This document shows, one piece after another, positions 42,666 through 51,613 of a stretch of 64,000 nucleotides of DNA. Position 1 is the first letter of the stretch. Each line of letters starts with the position of its first letter. The stretch spans positions 496,001 to 560,000 of the forward strand of contig NZ_FNKG01000001.1 of assembly GCF_900101675.1 (NCBI RefSeq). The letters are read 5' to 3'. This DNA comes from Curtobacterium sp. UNCCL20. GTDB lineage: Bacteria > Actinomycetota > Actinomycetes > Actinomycetales > Microbacteriaceae. The notes beneath the pieces were generated by a model. That model ran no database searches and was not told the origin of the DNA. It saw only the letters and a list, made by a program, of their open reading frames with translations. The position numbers and the translations under genes are program-made.

Positions 42666-43091
42666 CTACGGCTGCAGGAGCTCTCGCTCGATGCGTACCG
42701 CGACGGCGTCCCGCATCGGCCGCACGTCTTCTGGTGACCAGGAGGTGGGGTCGGGGAACGACCACTCGAGGACCGTGCCGCGCGGTTCTGCGGGGAGTTC
42801 GAGGTCGGGCTTCATGAGGACGACGATGTCCGCCTGTTCGAGCAGGTCGGCCGTCACTCGCCGGGGCACGCGTCCCGTGATGTCGAGGACGAGCTCGCCC
42901 ACGGTCGCGGCGATCGAGGGGTTCACCTCGTCGGCCGGGGTGATGCCGGCGGAGATGGCCGTGTACCGGTCGGGGGCTGCGATTTCGAGGAGGGCGGCAC
43001 CGAGCTGGGAGCGTCCGGCGTTGTGCTTGCAGATGAACAGGACGGTCGGCTTCGTGATCACGGGTGCGAGTCCAGTCAGTTGGTGCAGCAC
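42666..43091 (-). CDS. low-molecular-weight phosphatase-like arsenate reductase
   Basis: About 141 residues if the GTG at 43091 is used, 131 from the GTG at 43061; neither has a strong ribosome site. LFICKHNAGRSQLGAALLE is the CX5R phosphate-binding loop of LMW protein tyrosine phosphatases and ArsC, and VLEWSFPDPTSW supplies the general-acid Asp. It resembles the single-cysteine, mycothiol/mycoredoxin-linked ArsC1' proteins of corynebacteria. It overlaps the flavoprotein gene, so it is the last gene of the ars operon. Confidence 0.78.
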   Translation of the reverse strand: MLHQLTGLAPVITKPTVLFICKHNAGRSQLGAALLEIAAPDRYTAISAGITPADEVNPSIAATVGELVLDITGRVPRRVTADLLEQADIVVLMKPDLELPAEPRGTVLEWSFPDPTSWSPEDVRPMRDAVAVRIERELLQP

Positions 43092-44473
43092 GAGGTGCTG
43101 TCTGCGGTCGGCTCGGGCGTAGCGCAGCAGGCCGCATCCTCAGCGGCAGGCGTGGCGGTAGCGGCTGGGGTGGTGCAGCAGGAGGTCCCGCCGATGTCGG
43201 TGGAGCAGACGCCGGTCTCGGGGAGGATGAGCTGCACGTCGCGGGCGGCCTGGTGGTCGCCGGCCAGCTCAGCGGCGATGGAGCGGACCTGCTCGTAGCC
43301 GGTGAGGAGCAGGAAGGTGGGTGCTCGGCCGTAGGACTTCATCCCGGCGATGAAGAAGTTCGGTTCCGGATGGGCGAGCTCGGCGACGCCGTGCGGCGGG
43401 ACGGAGCCGCAGGAGTGCAGGTTCGGGTCGATGAGCGGTGCGAGGGCTCGGGGTGCTTCGACGATGTCGTCGAGGCCGAGGCGGATCTCGCGGAGCATGT
43501 CGAGGTCGGGCCGGAACCCGGTCGCGTTCACGATGACGTCGACGGTCACCGCGAAGGGCTCTCCGGCGCGACGGCCGGTGACGGTGACCTGGTCGCCGTC
43601 GGGTCGGACGTCGTCGATCTCGTACGAGGCGATCTGCTGCACCTGACCGGATTCCACGAGGCCGTGGACGGTGGAGCCGAGCTGACCGCGGGCGGCGAGC
43701 CCGTCGGCGGCATCCGTGCCGAGGCGTGCTGTACCCGGGTTGCGGATCGCCCAAAGCACGTCGGTGCCGGGTGCGTCCTTCGCGAGGGCGGCGAGCTTGA
43801 TGAGGGTGTTCGCGGCGGAGTGCCCGGCGCCGACGACGAGGACCCGCTTTCCGGCGAACCGTGCGCGGTCGGCGCCCAGCACGTCCGGCAGCGCGGAGGT
43901 GATCCGGGTCCCCAGCATGCCGGTGGGCTCGAGCCCTGCGGAGGTGAGCGGGTTCGGGGAGGTGTGGGTGCCGGAGGTGTCGATGACGGCTCGTGCGGTG
44001 ACGGTGTTGGTGGTGTCGCCGGTGCGCGTGCGGAGCAGGAACGGGGTGTCTGCGCGGCCGGTGGAGCGGGTGCGGTCCATGCCCTGCCGTGACACCGCCT
44101 CCACGCGGCTGCCGTACTGGATCACCGGTGCGAGCTGCGGGGTCGCTGCCAGGGGTGCCAGGTACGTGTCGACAAGGTCCTGGCCGGTGGGCAGCGATGA
44201 TGCCCGCGGTGCTTCCCAGCCGGTGGCTCCCAGGAGGCGCTGTGCGGCAGGGTCGATGACGTACTGCCACGGAGAGAACAGGCGCGTGTGCCCCCACGCG
44301 CGAACGCTGGTCCCGGCGGTGGGCCCGGCTTCGTAGACGACGACCTCGAGACCCTGCTCGAGGAGGTGCGCGGCTGCGGCGAGTCCAACGGGGCCGGCGC
44401 CGATGACGGCGACGGGGAGTCCGGTGAGGCGGTCCGCGGTGGTGCGTGGTGGGACGGTGAGGGTGAGCGTCAT
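43076..44473 (-). CDS. flavin monooxygenase-like oxidoreductase (ArsO-like) with Cys-rich tail
   Basis: 465 residues from ATG 44473. VAVIGAGPVGLAAAAHLLEQG binds FAD and VLVVGAGHSAANTLIKL a second nucleotide, the two-GxGxxG plan of flavin-containing monooxygenases found in actinobacterial ars operons. The last 45 residues hold seven cysteines in one single and three CC pairs (CSTDIGGTSCC, ACCATP, SCCTN), which could bind trivalent arsenic. The exact reaction of ArsO-type proteins is not settled. It lies between arsC and the second phosphatase-like gene. Confidence 0.8.
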   Translation of the reverse strand: MTLTLTVPPRTTADRLTGLPVAVIGAGPVGLAAAAHLLEQGLEVVVYEAGPTAGTSVRAWGHTRLFSPWQYVIDPAAQRLLGATGWEAPRASSLPTGQDLVDTYLAPLAATPQLAPVIQYGSRVEAVSRQGMDRTRSTGRADTPFLLRTRTGDTTNTVTARAVIDTSGTHTSPNPLTSAGLEPTGMLGTRITSALPDVLGADRARFAGKRVLVVGAGHSAANTLIKLAALAKDAPGTDVLWAIRNPGTARLGTDAADGLAARGQLGSTVHGLVESGQVQQIASYEIDDVRPDGDQVTVTGRRAGEPFAVTVDVIVNATGFRPDLDMLREIRLGLDDIVEAPRALAPLIDPNLHSCGSVPPHGVAELAHPEPNFFIAGMKSYGRAPTFLLLTGYEQVRSIAAELAGDHQAARDVQLILPETGVCSTDIGGTSCCTTPAATATPAAEDAACCATPEPTADSTSCCTN

Positions 44474-44493
44474 GGTCTGCGGCTTCCTGGTCG

Positions 44494-44910
44494 TTACGCG
44501 GTTGCTTCGGCTGGGAGCAGCTCGGCCAGGAGCGTCTGGACGCGGTGCTTGATGTCGTCGCGGATGGGGCGGACGTCCTCGATGCCGCGGCCGGCGGGGT
44601 CGGTGAGTTCCCAGTCCTCGTACCGCTTGCCGGGGAAGATCGGGCATGCGTCGCCGCAGCCCATCGTGATGACGGCGTCGGAGTCGCGGACGGCGTCGGT
44701 GGTGAGGATCTTCGGCTGGTTGCCGGCGATGTCGATGCCGTCTTCGGCCATCGCCTGAATCGCAATCGGGTTGATCTGGTCCTTCGGCTCGGAGCCGGCG
44801 GAGAGGACCTCGACGCGGTCGCCGCCGAGGGCCTGGGCGTAGCCGGCGGCCATCTGGGAGCGTCCGGCGTTGTGGACGCAGACGAACAAGATCGTGGGCT
44901 TGTCACTCAT
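44494..44910 (-). CDS. arsC: arsenate reductase ArsC, actinobacterial type
   Basis: 138 residues from ATG 44910. LFVCVHNAGRSQMAAGYAQALGG is the CX5R loop with the catalytic Cys, GSEPKDQINPIAIQAMAEDGIDI follows, and MGCGDACPIFPGKRYEDWELTDPAG carries the acid Asp and further Cys. This matches corynebacterial ArsC1/2, which couple arsenate to mycothiol and are reduced by mycoredoxin. It is the gene after arsB and makes As(III) for export. Confidence 0.9.
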   Translation of the reverse strand: MSDKPTILFVCVHNAGRSQMAAGYAQALGGDRVEVLSAGSEPKDQINPIAIQAMAEDGIDIAGNQPKILTTDAVRDSDAVITMGCGDACPIFPGKRYEDWELTDPAGRGIEDVRPIRDDIKHRVQTLLAELLPAEATA

Positions 44911-44930
44911 GGGTGTGTGTCTTTCCGGGT

Positions 44931-46334
44931 TCAGTGGATGAGGGTGAGCCAGCCGGCGAGGGCGGCGAGGGTGATGGCGAGGACGGGGATGGTGAGGACG
45001 ATGCCGGTGCGGAAGTACTGCCCCCACCCGATGTGGATGCCCTTCTTCTCCAGCACGTGCAACCACAGCAGCGTCGCGAGGGAACCGATGGGGGTGATCT
45101 TCGGACCGAGGTCGGAGCCGATGACGTTGGCATAGACCATCACCTCGTGCGTCAGCCCGGTCGCGCCGGCACCGCCGATGGCGAGGGCGGCGATGAGGAC
45201 GGTGGGCATGTTGTTCATCAGGGACGCGAGGATCGCGATGGTGAACCCGACGCCGAGCGCCGTGACGAGGACCCCGTGGTCACCGAACACGTCGAACAGC
45301 GTCGCGAGTTGATCGGTGAGGCCCTGGTTCTGCAGGCCGTAGACGACGAGGTACATGCCGATGGAGAACAGCACGATCTGCCACGGCGCCTCCCGGATCG
45401 TCTTCCACACCGGAATCACCCGCCCCAACGGCGCCCCTGCACCGCCACCGGCGTCACGGACGGTGGCGGTGCCGCCGGTGGTGACCAGGACCGGTGCGGC
45501 CTGGGCGCGGGCGAAGAGGAACGCGGGCTGCCGGGCCGCCACGGCGACGATCACGACCGCCCCGACGCCAGCGACGGCCGCGAGGGGCACACCGAGCGGG
45601 TCGGCGGCGAAGTAGCCGACGAGCAGCAGCGCGAGGACGACCCAGCCTGCACGGAACGTCGCCCGATCCTTCACAGCCGCGGCGGGGCTGGTGAGGGCGA
45701 GGACGTCGTACCGCTTCGGGATGCTCCTACCGAAGTAGAGCAGCAGCATGCCGAGGGAGGCCAAGACGGAGACGATGCCGACGGGGATCATGACGGCGGC
45801 GTGCTCGGCGAAGCCGAGGTGGAAGTAGTCGGCGGAGACGATGTTGACCAGGTTCGACACCACCAGCGGCAAGCTGCCGGTGTCCGCGATGAACCCGGTG
45901 GCGAGGATGAACCCGAGCGCCGCCTTCTGCGGCATCTTCAGGGCCCGGAGCATCCCGACGACGATCGGGGTGAGGATCAGCGCGGCACCGTCGTTGGCGA
46001 ACACCGCCGCGATGACGGCGCCGAGGCCCACGATCAGCACGAACAGCAGCCGTCCGTTACCGCGGCCCCAGCGGGCAACGTGAAGGGCCGCCCACTCGAA
46101 GAACCCGGCCTCGTCGAGGATCAACGAGATCAGCACCACCGCGACGAACGTCAGCGTCGCGTTCCAGACGATCCCGACCACTGTCGGGACATCTCCGAGG
46201 CCGACGACGGTGGTGGCGAGGGCGATGACGGCGCCGATGAGGGCGGTGTACCCGATCGGGAAGCCCTTGGGCTGCCAGATCACCACCACGAGCGTCGCGA
46301 CGAAGATCGCCGCAGCCACCACAGCCATCACCAT
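44931..46334 (-). CDS. arsB: ArsB/SLC13-type arsenite efflux permease
   Basis: 467 residues from ATG 46334, overlapping the upstream gene stop by one base. About eleven membrane segments. [41 protein letters not shown] and [17 protein letters not shown] with [23 protein letters not shown] are the paired NDxxAL/SNL and hairpin motifs of ArsB in the ion transporter superfamily. It extrudes arsenite and antimonite using the proton gradient. Confidence 0.9.
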   Translation of the reverse strand: MVMAVVAAAIFVATLVVVIWQPKGFPIGYTALIGAVIALATTVVGLGDVPTVVGIVWNATLTFVAVVLISLILDEAGFFEWAALHVARWGRGNGRLLFVLIVGLGAVIAAVFANDGAALILTPIVVGMLRALKMPQKAALGFILATGFIADTGSLPLVVSNLVNIVSADYFHLGFAEHAAVMIPVGIVSVLASLGMLLLYFGRSIPKRYDVLALTSPAAAVKDRATFRAGWVVLALLLVGYFAADPLGVPLAAVAGVGAVVIVAVAARQPAFLFARAQAAPVLVTTGGTATVRDAGGGAGAPLGRVIPVWKTIREAPWQIVLFSIGMYLVVYGLQNQGLTDQLATLFDVFGDHGVLVTALGVGFTIAILASLMNNMPTVLIAALAIGGAGATGLTHEVMVYANVIGSDLGPKITPIGSLATLLWLHVLEKKGIHIGWGQYFRTGIVLTIPVLAITLAALAGWLTLIH

Positions 46335-47734
46335 CAGCCGGTCACTCCGGCCTGATTCACTGCAGCCTGGTTCGCGGCGGCGGCGCGCTCCCAGCCCTGC
46401 GCGGCGACCTGCACGGCGTCCCACGGGGAGCCGAGCGGCGGCGTGTAGCTGAGGTCGAGGTCGATCACGTCATCCACGGTGAGCTCCGCGTGGAGGGCGG
46501 TGGCGAACGTGTCGATGCGCTTGCTGATCTCCGCCGTGCGCTGCCCGACGATCTGCGCACCGAGGAGCCGGCCGGTGGCCTGGTCGCCGGTGACGCTGAT
46601 CGTCAGCGGGACTGCGCCTGGGTAGTACCGCTTGTGGTCATCCGCCACCGTCAGCCGCGTCAACGGCGACACCTCCAGTGGGCCGGTCTCGTGCTGGCGG
46701 AGGCCGGTGCGGGCAGCGACGAGGTCGAACACCTTCACCACCTGCGTCCCCACCGAACCTGCGAAGACCTTGCTGCCGCCGAGCATGTTCTCCCCGGCGA
46801 CACGACCCTGCTTGTGCGCCGTCGTCCCGAGCGGCAACCAGGTTGTGCCGAGGAGGCGATGGTGCGTCACGACGCAATCACCGGCAGCCCACACGTGCGG
46901 CACCCCGGTCCGCATGCTGGCGTCGACGACGATCGCGCCAGTCTGACCGAGGCGTGCCCCGGCGGCGACGGCGAGGTCCGTCACCGGGCGGACGCCGACA
47001 CAGACCACGACGAGCGCGAACGTGCCCTCCGCGTCACCGGACGTCGAGGTGGTGGCGACGCGCCACTGGCTGCCGCCTGCCGGGGTAATGCCGGTGACGG
47101 TCGACCCGGTCAGGACGGTTGCGCCGTGGCGGCGGACTTCCGCGGTGACGAGGGAACCGAGTTCCGGGTCAAGGGTGGAGAGGACTTCCGGGCCGCGCTG
47201 GATCAGGGTCGTGTCGAAGCCACGGGCGACGAGCCCTTCGGTCATCTCCAGGCCGATGTAGCCGGCGCCGACCACCGCGACCCGGCTCCCCGCCGGCAGC
47301 AGCTCGAGGGCAGCGACGACCTGCTCGGCATCGGTCATCGAGTGCAGCAGGTGGATGCCCGGTTCCCCGAACGGGACCCCTGCCGGGCGGACCGGCTCGG
47401 CGCCGGTGCCGATCAGCAGCTCGTCGTAGGCAATCTCCTCGTCCCCGGCGGGGCCGGTGACGGCGAGGCGGCGGCGGTCGACGTCGACCGCGGAAGCCCA
47501 GGTGGAGGAGCGGACGGTCATGCCGGCGGCTTCGAGGTCGGCGCGGGTGCGGTGCGCGAGGGACGCTTCCGTGGCGACGTCGCCGGAGACCCAGTACGGG
47601 ATGCCGCAGATGGAGAAGTTCGGGAACTCGTCCGCGAGCACCACCGTCACATCCGTCGACGGGTCGAGTTCACGGGCGCGGAGCGCCGCAGCGATGCCGG
47701 CGTCACTGCCACCGACGGCAAGGAGGTGAGTCAT
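46334..47734 (-). CDS. pyridine nucleotide-disulfide oxidoreductase, CoA-disulfide reductase-like
   Basis: 466 residues. [21 protein letters not shown] binds [17 protein letters not shown] holds the single redox Cys (about residue 43) of the class III NADH oxidase/CoA-disulfide reductase group, [17 protein letters not shown] binds NAD(P)H and VWAAGDCV is the second FAD motif. It leads the ars operon and probably keeps a low-molecular thiol or a dithiol protein reduced for arsenate reduction. ATG 47734 faces arsR. Confidence 0.85.
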   Translation of the reverse strand: MTHLLAVGGSDAGIAAALRARELDPSTDVTVVLADEFPNFSICGIPYWVSGDVATEASLAHRTRADLEAAGMTVRSSTWASAVDVDRRRLAVTGPAGDEEIAYDELLIGTGAEPVRPAGVPFGEPGIHLLHSMTDAEQVVAALELLPAGSRVAVVGAGYIGLEMTEGLVARGFDTTLIQRGPEVLSTLDPELGSLVTAEVRRHGATVLTGSTVTGITPAGGSQWRVATTSTSGDAEGTFALVVVCVGVRPVTDLAVAAGARLGQTGAIVVDASMRTGVPHVWAAGDCVVTHHRLLGTTWLPLGTTAHKQGRVAGENMLGGSKVFAGSVGTQVVKVFDLVAARTGLRQHETGPLEVSPLTRLTVADDHKRYYPGAVPLTISVTGDQATGRLLGAQIVGQRTAEISKRIDTFATALHAELTVDDVIDLDLSYTPPLGSPWDAVQVAAQGWERAAAANQAAVNQAGVTG

Positions 47735-47791
47735 CAGGCTGGTCCTTCACGGATCGAGCGGGCGCCGAGAGCCGGCGCGTACATCGAAGCA

Positions 47792-47805
47792 CGTCGATAT
47801 CGACG
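47792..47805. promoter_or_regulatory. ArsR-type operator
   Basis: CGTCGATATCGACG is a perfect 14-bp palindrome in the 116-bp gap between arsR and the divergent ars operon. Partial copies of TCGA-rich half-sites flank it. Confidence 0.7.
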
Positions 47806-47850
47806 AACGCAAATATAGACGCGTGTCGAAGTCCGTGGGAGGATGAGCCC

Positions 47851-48204
47851 ATGACGATCGAGCTGCTCCCCATTCAGGACGTCACCGCGTGCTGCTCACC
47901 CGTCACGACCGAGGCGATGGACCAGGCATCCGCGGAGGTCCTCGCGAAGTCACTCAAAGCGATCGCCGACCCGGCACGGCTCCGGCTCATCTCGATGGTC
48001 GCCGCGCACGACGGCGCCGAGGCGTGCGTCTGTGACCTGCAGGAACCGCTCGGCCTGTCCCAGCCGACCGTGTCGCACCACCTCAAGGTCCTCGTCGACG
48101 CCGGGATCCTGCACCGTGAGAAGCGCGGCACGTGGGCGTACTTCTCCCTCGTCTCTGGGGCCCTCGACACCCTCGCCGGCCTCATCACCGCACCGACGAA
48201 GTAG
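47851..48204 (+). CDS. arsR: ArsR family arsenite-responsive repressor
   Basis: 117 residues. LSQPTVSHHLKVLVDAGILHREKRG is the winged-helix recognition part. Cys pairs occur at C14-C15 (TACCSPV) and C59/C61 (ACVCDL). This N-terminal CC plus a Cys in the alpha-3 region matches the arsenite site described for Corynebacterium glutamicum ArsR (Cys15, Cys16, Cys55). It represses itself and the divergent ars operon until As(III) binds. Confidence 0.92.
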   Translation: MTIELLPIQDVTACCSPVTTEAMDQASAEVLAKSLKAIADPARLRLISMVAAHDGAEACVCDLQEPLGLSQPTVSHHLKVLVDAGILHREKRGTWAYFSLVSGALDTLAGLITAPTK

Positions 48205-48209
48205 GCAAT

Positions 48210-48353
48210 CAAGCCGTTCCGGTCGAGCATCGATCAGAGGTGGAGCCCTTTGAACTCGGGCAACTCTTCACCGAAATGGGGCGCCACGCTCAAAGACCGC
48301 CAGCAGGCGGGTACGTCAACGGGCCAGAGCAAGCCGAGTTGGAGGGTTTGTAA
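48210..48353 (+). pseudogene. remnant of the HTH(D)-type His-rich protein encoded at 54528
   Basis: The plus frame reads VEHRSEVEPFELGQLFTEM then GGYVNG. The intact protein at 54528-55205 has VESAKVQPFTLGQLFTEW and GGYVDG at the same spacing. Only about 40 codons are left, with no start and a stop soon after. The rest of the 355-bp gap from 48205 to 48560 has no recognisable gene. It is a scar of an earlier or partly deleted copper-resistance segment. Confidence 0.6.
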
Positions 48354-48560
48354 ACGGTCGGCGCACGTTGTCCGCTCTTGAAGCTCCGACTGCAGTGCCA
48401 CGATGACATCGCGATCGTTGTGACCACCATCAGTGCCGCTCCGACCGCGCCGGCTCCGGTCGATTGGACCGGCGCAGAGTAATGGGTCTGACTGTCTCGT
48501 TAGCGGATCTGTATCTGAAACGTCGGGCACTGCGCTCCGCGTCGCTCGGCGATGTTCGTT

Positions 48561-49205
48561 CTAGTCGTCATCGTCATCCTCGTGTTCCACGAGTTCGCCT
48601 TCCCATGCTTCGCGTCCTTCGTGGATGGCGAAGAGGGCGATGACGAATCCTGCGACGGGGTCGAGCCAGGCTGCGCCGGTGAGGGTGTAGAGGATGAGTC
48701 CGATGAGGGTCGAGACGCTGAGGAGGACGCAGATGCGGGTTTCTGCCGCGTCGGCGAGGATGAGCGGGTCGCCGAGCTTCTTTCCGACTCGGGTCTTGAG
48801 TGCGGCGAGGACTGGCATGACGATGATCGAGAGGATGAGAAGCACGACGCTGACCGGGGAGGTCTCGGGGGCTTCGTGGGTGATCAGGCTGCGGATGCCA
48901 TCGATCACGACGTAGGCGGCGAGGAGGAAGAACGTCACGGCGACGAACTTCAACGTGCGTCGCTCCTTGGTCTCATCCGCTTCGCCGTGACGGAGCCTGG
49001 CGGCGAGGCGGATGCCCACCAGCACGGCGACGATTGATTCGATTCCGGAGTCGATACCGAACCCGATGACGGACACGAGCCCCGCGGCGATCCCCGCGGT
49101 GATGGCAACGATTCCTTCGAGGACGTTGTATGCGACGGTGAACTGCGCGAGGCGGAGCCCTCGTCGGGTGAGCTGCTCCGCTTCGGTTTCGGTGAGCGTG
49201 CTCAT
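48561..49205 (-). CDS. cation transporter of the CDF superfamily
   Basis: 214 residues with about six hydrophobic segments. GFGIDSGIESIVAVLVGIRLAARL resembles the CDF helix II-III region with an acidic metal site (D...E) and LADAAETRICVLLSVSTLIGL a second site. The C-terminus is HEGREAWEGELVEHEDDDDD, acidic instead of the usual cytosolic ferredoxin-like domain. It should export a divalent metal such as Cd, Zn or Pb. ATG overlaps the stop of the CmtR-like regulator gene (ATGA). Confidence 0.82.
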   Translation of the reverse strand: MSTLTETEAEQLTRRGLRLAQFTVAYNVLEGIVAITAGIAAGLVSVIGFGIDSGIESIVAVLVGIRLAARLRHGEADETKERRTLKFVAVTFFLLAAYVVIDGIRSLITHEAPETSPVSVVLLILSIIVMPVLAALKTRVGKKLGDPLILADAAETRICVLLSVSTLIGLILYTLTGAAWLDPVAGFVIALFAIHEGREAWEGELVEHEDDDDD

Positions 49206-49549
49206 TCGCTAGCCCTCGCGTCCGAGCCGTAGGTGCCGCAGAGATCGACTTGGTAGCCGGTGGCCTGCAGCAGTGCCTCCGCGGACTCGAGGAGGTCCAT
49301 CAACTCGGGACGGGAGAGGCTGTAGAACACTTGCCGGCCCTGCGCCCGCCCCTCCACGAGCGCGCAGTCGCGCAGGCATGCGACGTGCTCGGAGAGGGTC
49401 GATTGAGCAAGACGGAGCTCCGCGACGAGGTCGCTTACGCGAGCTTCCCCTTGGCGGAGTCGGCGCAGGATGCGCAGACGGGTCGGGTCTGCGAGAGAGT
49501 GGAACAGCGATACCGCGGCAAGATCGCCCCGCGCTTCTACGATCGGCAT
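49202..49549 (-). CDS. ArsR/SmtB family regulator, CmtR-like Cd/Pb sensor
   Basis: 115 residues from ATG 49549. FHSLADPTRLRILRRLRQGEARVSDLVAELRLAQSTLSEHVACLRDCALVEG is the winged helix, and VACLRDC supplies two cysteines four apart in the recognition helix, with a third in VDLCGTYG near the end. These match Cys57, Cys61 and Cys102 of Mycobacterium tuberculosis CmtR, a Cd(II)/Pb(II) sensor. Its start codon lies inside a palindrome, so it is autoregulated, and the same motif occurs before cadD. Confidence 0.85.
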   Translation of the reverse strand: MPIVEARGDLAAVSLFHSLADPTRLRILRRLRQGEARVSDLVAELRLAQSTLSEHVACLRDCALVEGRAQGRQVFYSLSRPELMDLLESAEALLQATGYQVDLCGTYGSDARASE

Positions 49550-49566
49550 ATGCCGATGATATCGGC
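49542..49566. promoter_or_regulatory. CmtR-type operator at the regulator start
   Basis: ATCGGCATATGCCGAT (49542-49557) is a perfect 16-bp palindrome that includes the ATG, overlapping GCCGAT/ATCGGC arms around GAT (49552-49566). The second form recurs with a one-base difference at 51599. Confidence 0.72.
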
Positions 49567-49679
49567 GTAGCGCGGTTCGTGCGTTCAAGGTGGGCTACCG
49601 GTTCTGGTCGGTGCTTGCTCGATCGTGCTCATGGGGATGCCACCGACGACCATGCGTTGTAGCGGGCTGCACGTGGGCG

Positions 49680-50417
49680 TTAGAGGAGCGTGACGTACTG
49701 GCCGATGTGTGCGCCGACCGTGTACATCAGCGATGACCACAGTCCGGTGACCATGAGGACACCGATGAGGATCAGCGTGCCACCACCGATCAGGTTAACG
49801 GTCCGTAGGTGCCGTTTGACGCGGCTGATCGCGGTGGTGGCCCAGGTGGTACCGAGGGCGAGGAGGAGGAAGGGGATGCCGAGTCCGAGGCAGTAGGCGA
49901 CGCCGAGCAGGACGCCGTTCCAGGTGCTCGCGGCTTGCAGGCTCAGCAAATTGATCGCGGTGAGGGTCGGGCCAAGGCAGGGGGTCCATCCGAGCCCGAA
50001 CACGATCCCGAGCAGGGGTGCGCCGGCGATGCCGGTGGCCGGTTTCCATCGTGGTTTGAGGGTGCGCTGCAGGATCCCGAAGCGGCCGATGAACACGAGT
50101 CCCATGATGATGACGAAGCCGCCGAGGATCTGCGTGAGCAGGTCGCGCCAGCGGATCAGCCAGAAGCCGGCGGCGCCGAATGCGGCGGCGTAGGCGACGA
50201 AGATGACGGTGAAGCCGAGGATGAACAGGAGCACGCCCAGGGTGAGCGTGCTGCGGCGGCGTTGTTCTGCGACACCGCCGATGAAGCCGAGGTACCCGGG
50301 GACGAGTGGGAGGACGCATGGTGAGAGGAAGGACACCAGCCCGGCCAGGAGTGCGACCGGCACGGCGATCAGGAGCTGTCCGCTGAGGATCGCTTCCGCG
50401 AAGGGGTTCCCGGTCAC
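49680..50417 (-). CDS. ccdA: CcdA-like thiol-disulfide transporter
   Basis: 245 residues from GTG 50417, overlapping the lspA stop (GTGA). Six membrane segments. LLAGLVSFLSPCVLPLVPGYLGFIGG and GLGWTPCLGPTLTAINLLS each hold the membrane cysteine of CcdA/DsbD that carries electrons from cytosolic thioredoxin to the outer side. In the cadD operon it may keep extracytoplasmic thiols reduced under metal stress. Confidence 0.88.
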   Translation of the reverse strand: MTGNPFAEAILSGQLLIAVPVALLAGLVSFLSPCVLPLVPGYLGFIGGVAEQRRRSTLTLGVLLFILGFTVIFVAYAAAFGAAGFWLIRWRDLLTQILGGFVIIMGLVFIGRFGILQRTLKPRWKPATGIAGAPLLGIVFGLGWTPCLGPTLTAINLLSLQAASTWNGVLLGVAYCLGLGIPFLLLALGTTWATTAISRVKRHLRTVNLIGGGTLILIGVLMVTGLWSSLMYTVGAHIGQYVTLL

Positions 50418-50929
50418 GCTGATCGCTCCGTGGGCGCGGGCTCGTCCTTGTGCCTGCCCGGCATCAGGAAGCGGATCGCGAATCCGGCGATCCCCAGGGT
50501 GGCGAAGATGTCGGCGACGTTGAAGATGGCGAACCAGTCGATGTTGATGAAGTCGACGACTTCGCCAGTGAGCGGTCCGGACTCGGCGCGGGTGATGCGG
50601 TCCCAGAGGTTGCCTGCGGCCCCGCCGACGGCGACGCTCATCAGCCCAGTGGCGAGCATGTCGGCGCCGCGCACGGCGCGCACGACTGCCCACGTTGCCA
50701 GGCACAACGTCAGGGCGATGATGCCGAGTGCGAGCGGCGGCCCCATCTCGTTGCCGAGGCTGAAAGCGACGCCGGGGTTGAACACGAGCTGGAGGGTCGC
50801 ACCCGGAGCCAGCTCAATTGTGCGCGACGGGCCGAGGTCGGACAGTGCCCACGCTTTCGTGAGCTGGTCGATGGTGAGCGCGGCCCCGGCGATCAGCAGC
50901 ACCACGACCACTCGGATACCCGCTCTCAC
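50414..50929 (-). CDS. lspA: signal peptidase II (lipoprotein signal peptidase)
   Basis: 171 residues from GTG 50929, overlapping the cadD stop (GTGA). Four membrane segments. VAVGGAAGNLWDRI and VVDFINIDWFAIFNVADIFATLG contain the NxxDR and FNxAD motifs with both catalytic aspartates. Chromosomes carry one housekeeping lspA elsewhere; extra copies travel with cadmium or mercury resistance genes in many mobile elements. It may process metal-binding lipoproteins such as the DUF305 protein at 52911. Confidence 0.92.
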   Translation of the reverse strand: MRAGIRVVVVLLIAGAALTIDQLTKAWALSDLGPSRTIELAPGATLQLVFNPGVAFSLGNEMGPPLALGIIALTLCLATWAVVRAVRGADMLATGLMSVAVGGAAGNLWDRITRAESGPLTGEVVDFINIDWFAIFNVADIFATLGIAGFAIRFLMPGRHKDEPAPTERSA

Positions 50930-51534
50930 GAGAGCACGTCGATGAGGCGCATGATCACACCGGACTCGATCAGGATGTAGAGGCCCAGGCCCGTGAACAC
51001 GGCGGGCACGAGCCAGTGCTCGATCTTCTCGAGGGCTTCCGTGACGGTCTTGTTCGTCCCCACGAAGCGAGCCACGAGGCACCACACCGCGACGAGCACG
51101 AGGAACACCGCAATCGTGACCACGGTGTCCGGGATCGGGGTCGTCCGGAACACCGGCGTGTAGAGGGAGATGTTGTCGGCGCCGTTGGCGATGGTGATCC
51201 CCGCGACCCCGAGGACCCCACCCGCGCGCACCGCCGAGTCGTCGTCGTCGTCATCACCGCGTCGTCGCAGAGCACGGATCAACCCCACCAGACCAATACC
51301 CAGGGGGATGAGCCCCAGCAGTCCCACCCACTTGTCCGGAACGATGGTGAGTCCCGCGGCAGCGAGGACACTGATCGCGACGAGGGCAATGAAGCCGGCG
51401 TACTGACCGACGACGACCTTCCACCCCGGCAACGTTCCACGCGTCGATGCGAGGAACAGGACCGTCAGGACCACGACGTCATCGATGTTGGTGGCAGCAA
51501 AGAGCCCCACCGCCGCCGCAATCGTGCCGATCAT
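50926..51534 (-). CDS. cadD: CadD family cadmium resistance transporter
   Basis: 202 residues with about five membrane segments. ATNIDDVVVLTVLFLAS near the start and GITIANGADNISLYTPVF in the middle are the paired acidic motifs of the CadD family. The cytosolic loop has six consecutive Asp residues (RRGDDDDDDSAV). It lowers cytosolic Cd(II). It leads the cadD-lspA-ccdA operon, and a CmtR-type operator lies 65 nt upstream. Confidence 0.9.
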   Translation of the reverse strand: MIGTIAAAVGLFAATNIDDVVVLTVLFLASTRGTLPGWKVVVGQYAGFIALVAISVLAAAGLTIVPDKWVGLLGLIPLGIGLVGLIRALRRRGDDDDDDSAVRAGGVLGVAGITIANGADNISLYTPVFRTTPIPDTVVTIAVFLVLVAVWCLVARFVGTNKTVTEALEKIEHWLVPAVFTGLGLYILIESGVIMRLIDVLS

Positions 51535-51598
51535 CGGTTCGACTCAGCAAGCGGCGGCCGAGACCCGGGAGCCACCATCCGACAAGTAATCGCCATAC

Positions 51599-51613
51599 GC
51601 CGATCATATCGGC
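51599..51613. promoter_or_regulatory. CmtR-type operator before cadD
   Basis: GCCGAT, spacer CAT, ATCGGC. It is nearly identical to the arms at 49552-49566. The rest of the 298-bp gap (51535-51832) has no recognisable gene. Confidence 0.72.

Noticed and set aside
48234-48530. Minus-strand 98-residue open frame after arsR
   Set aside because: No ribosome site, no family likeness, and it overlaps the plus-strand remnant matching the 54528 protein.
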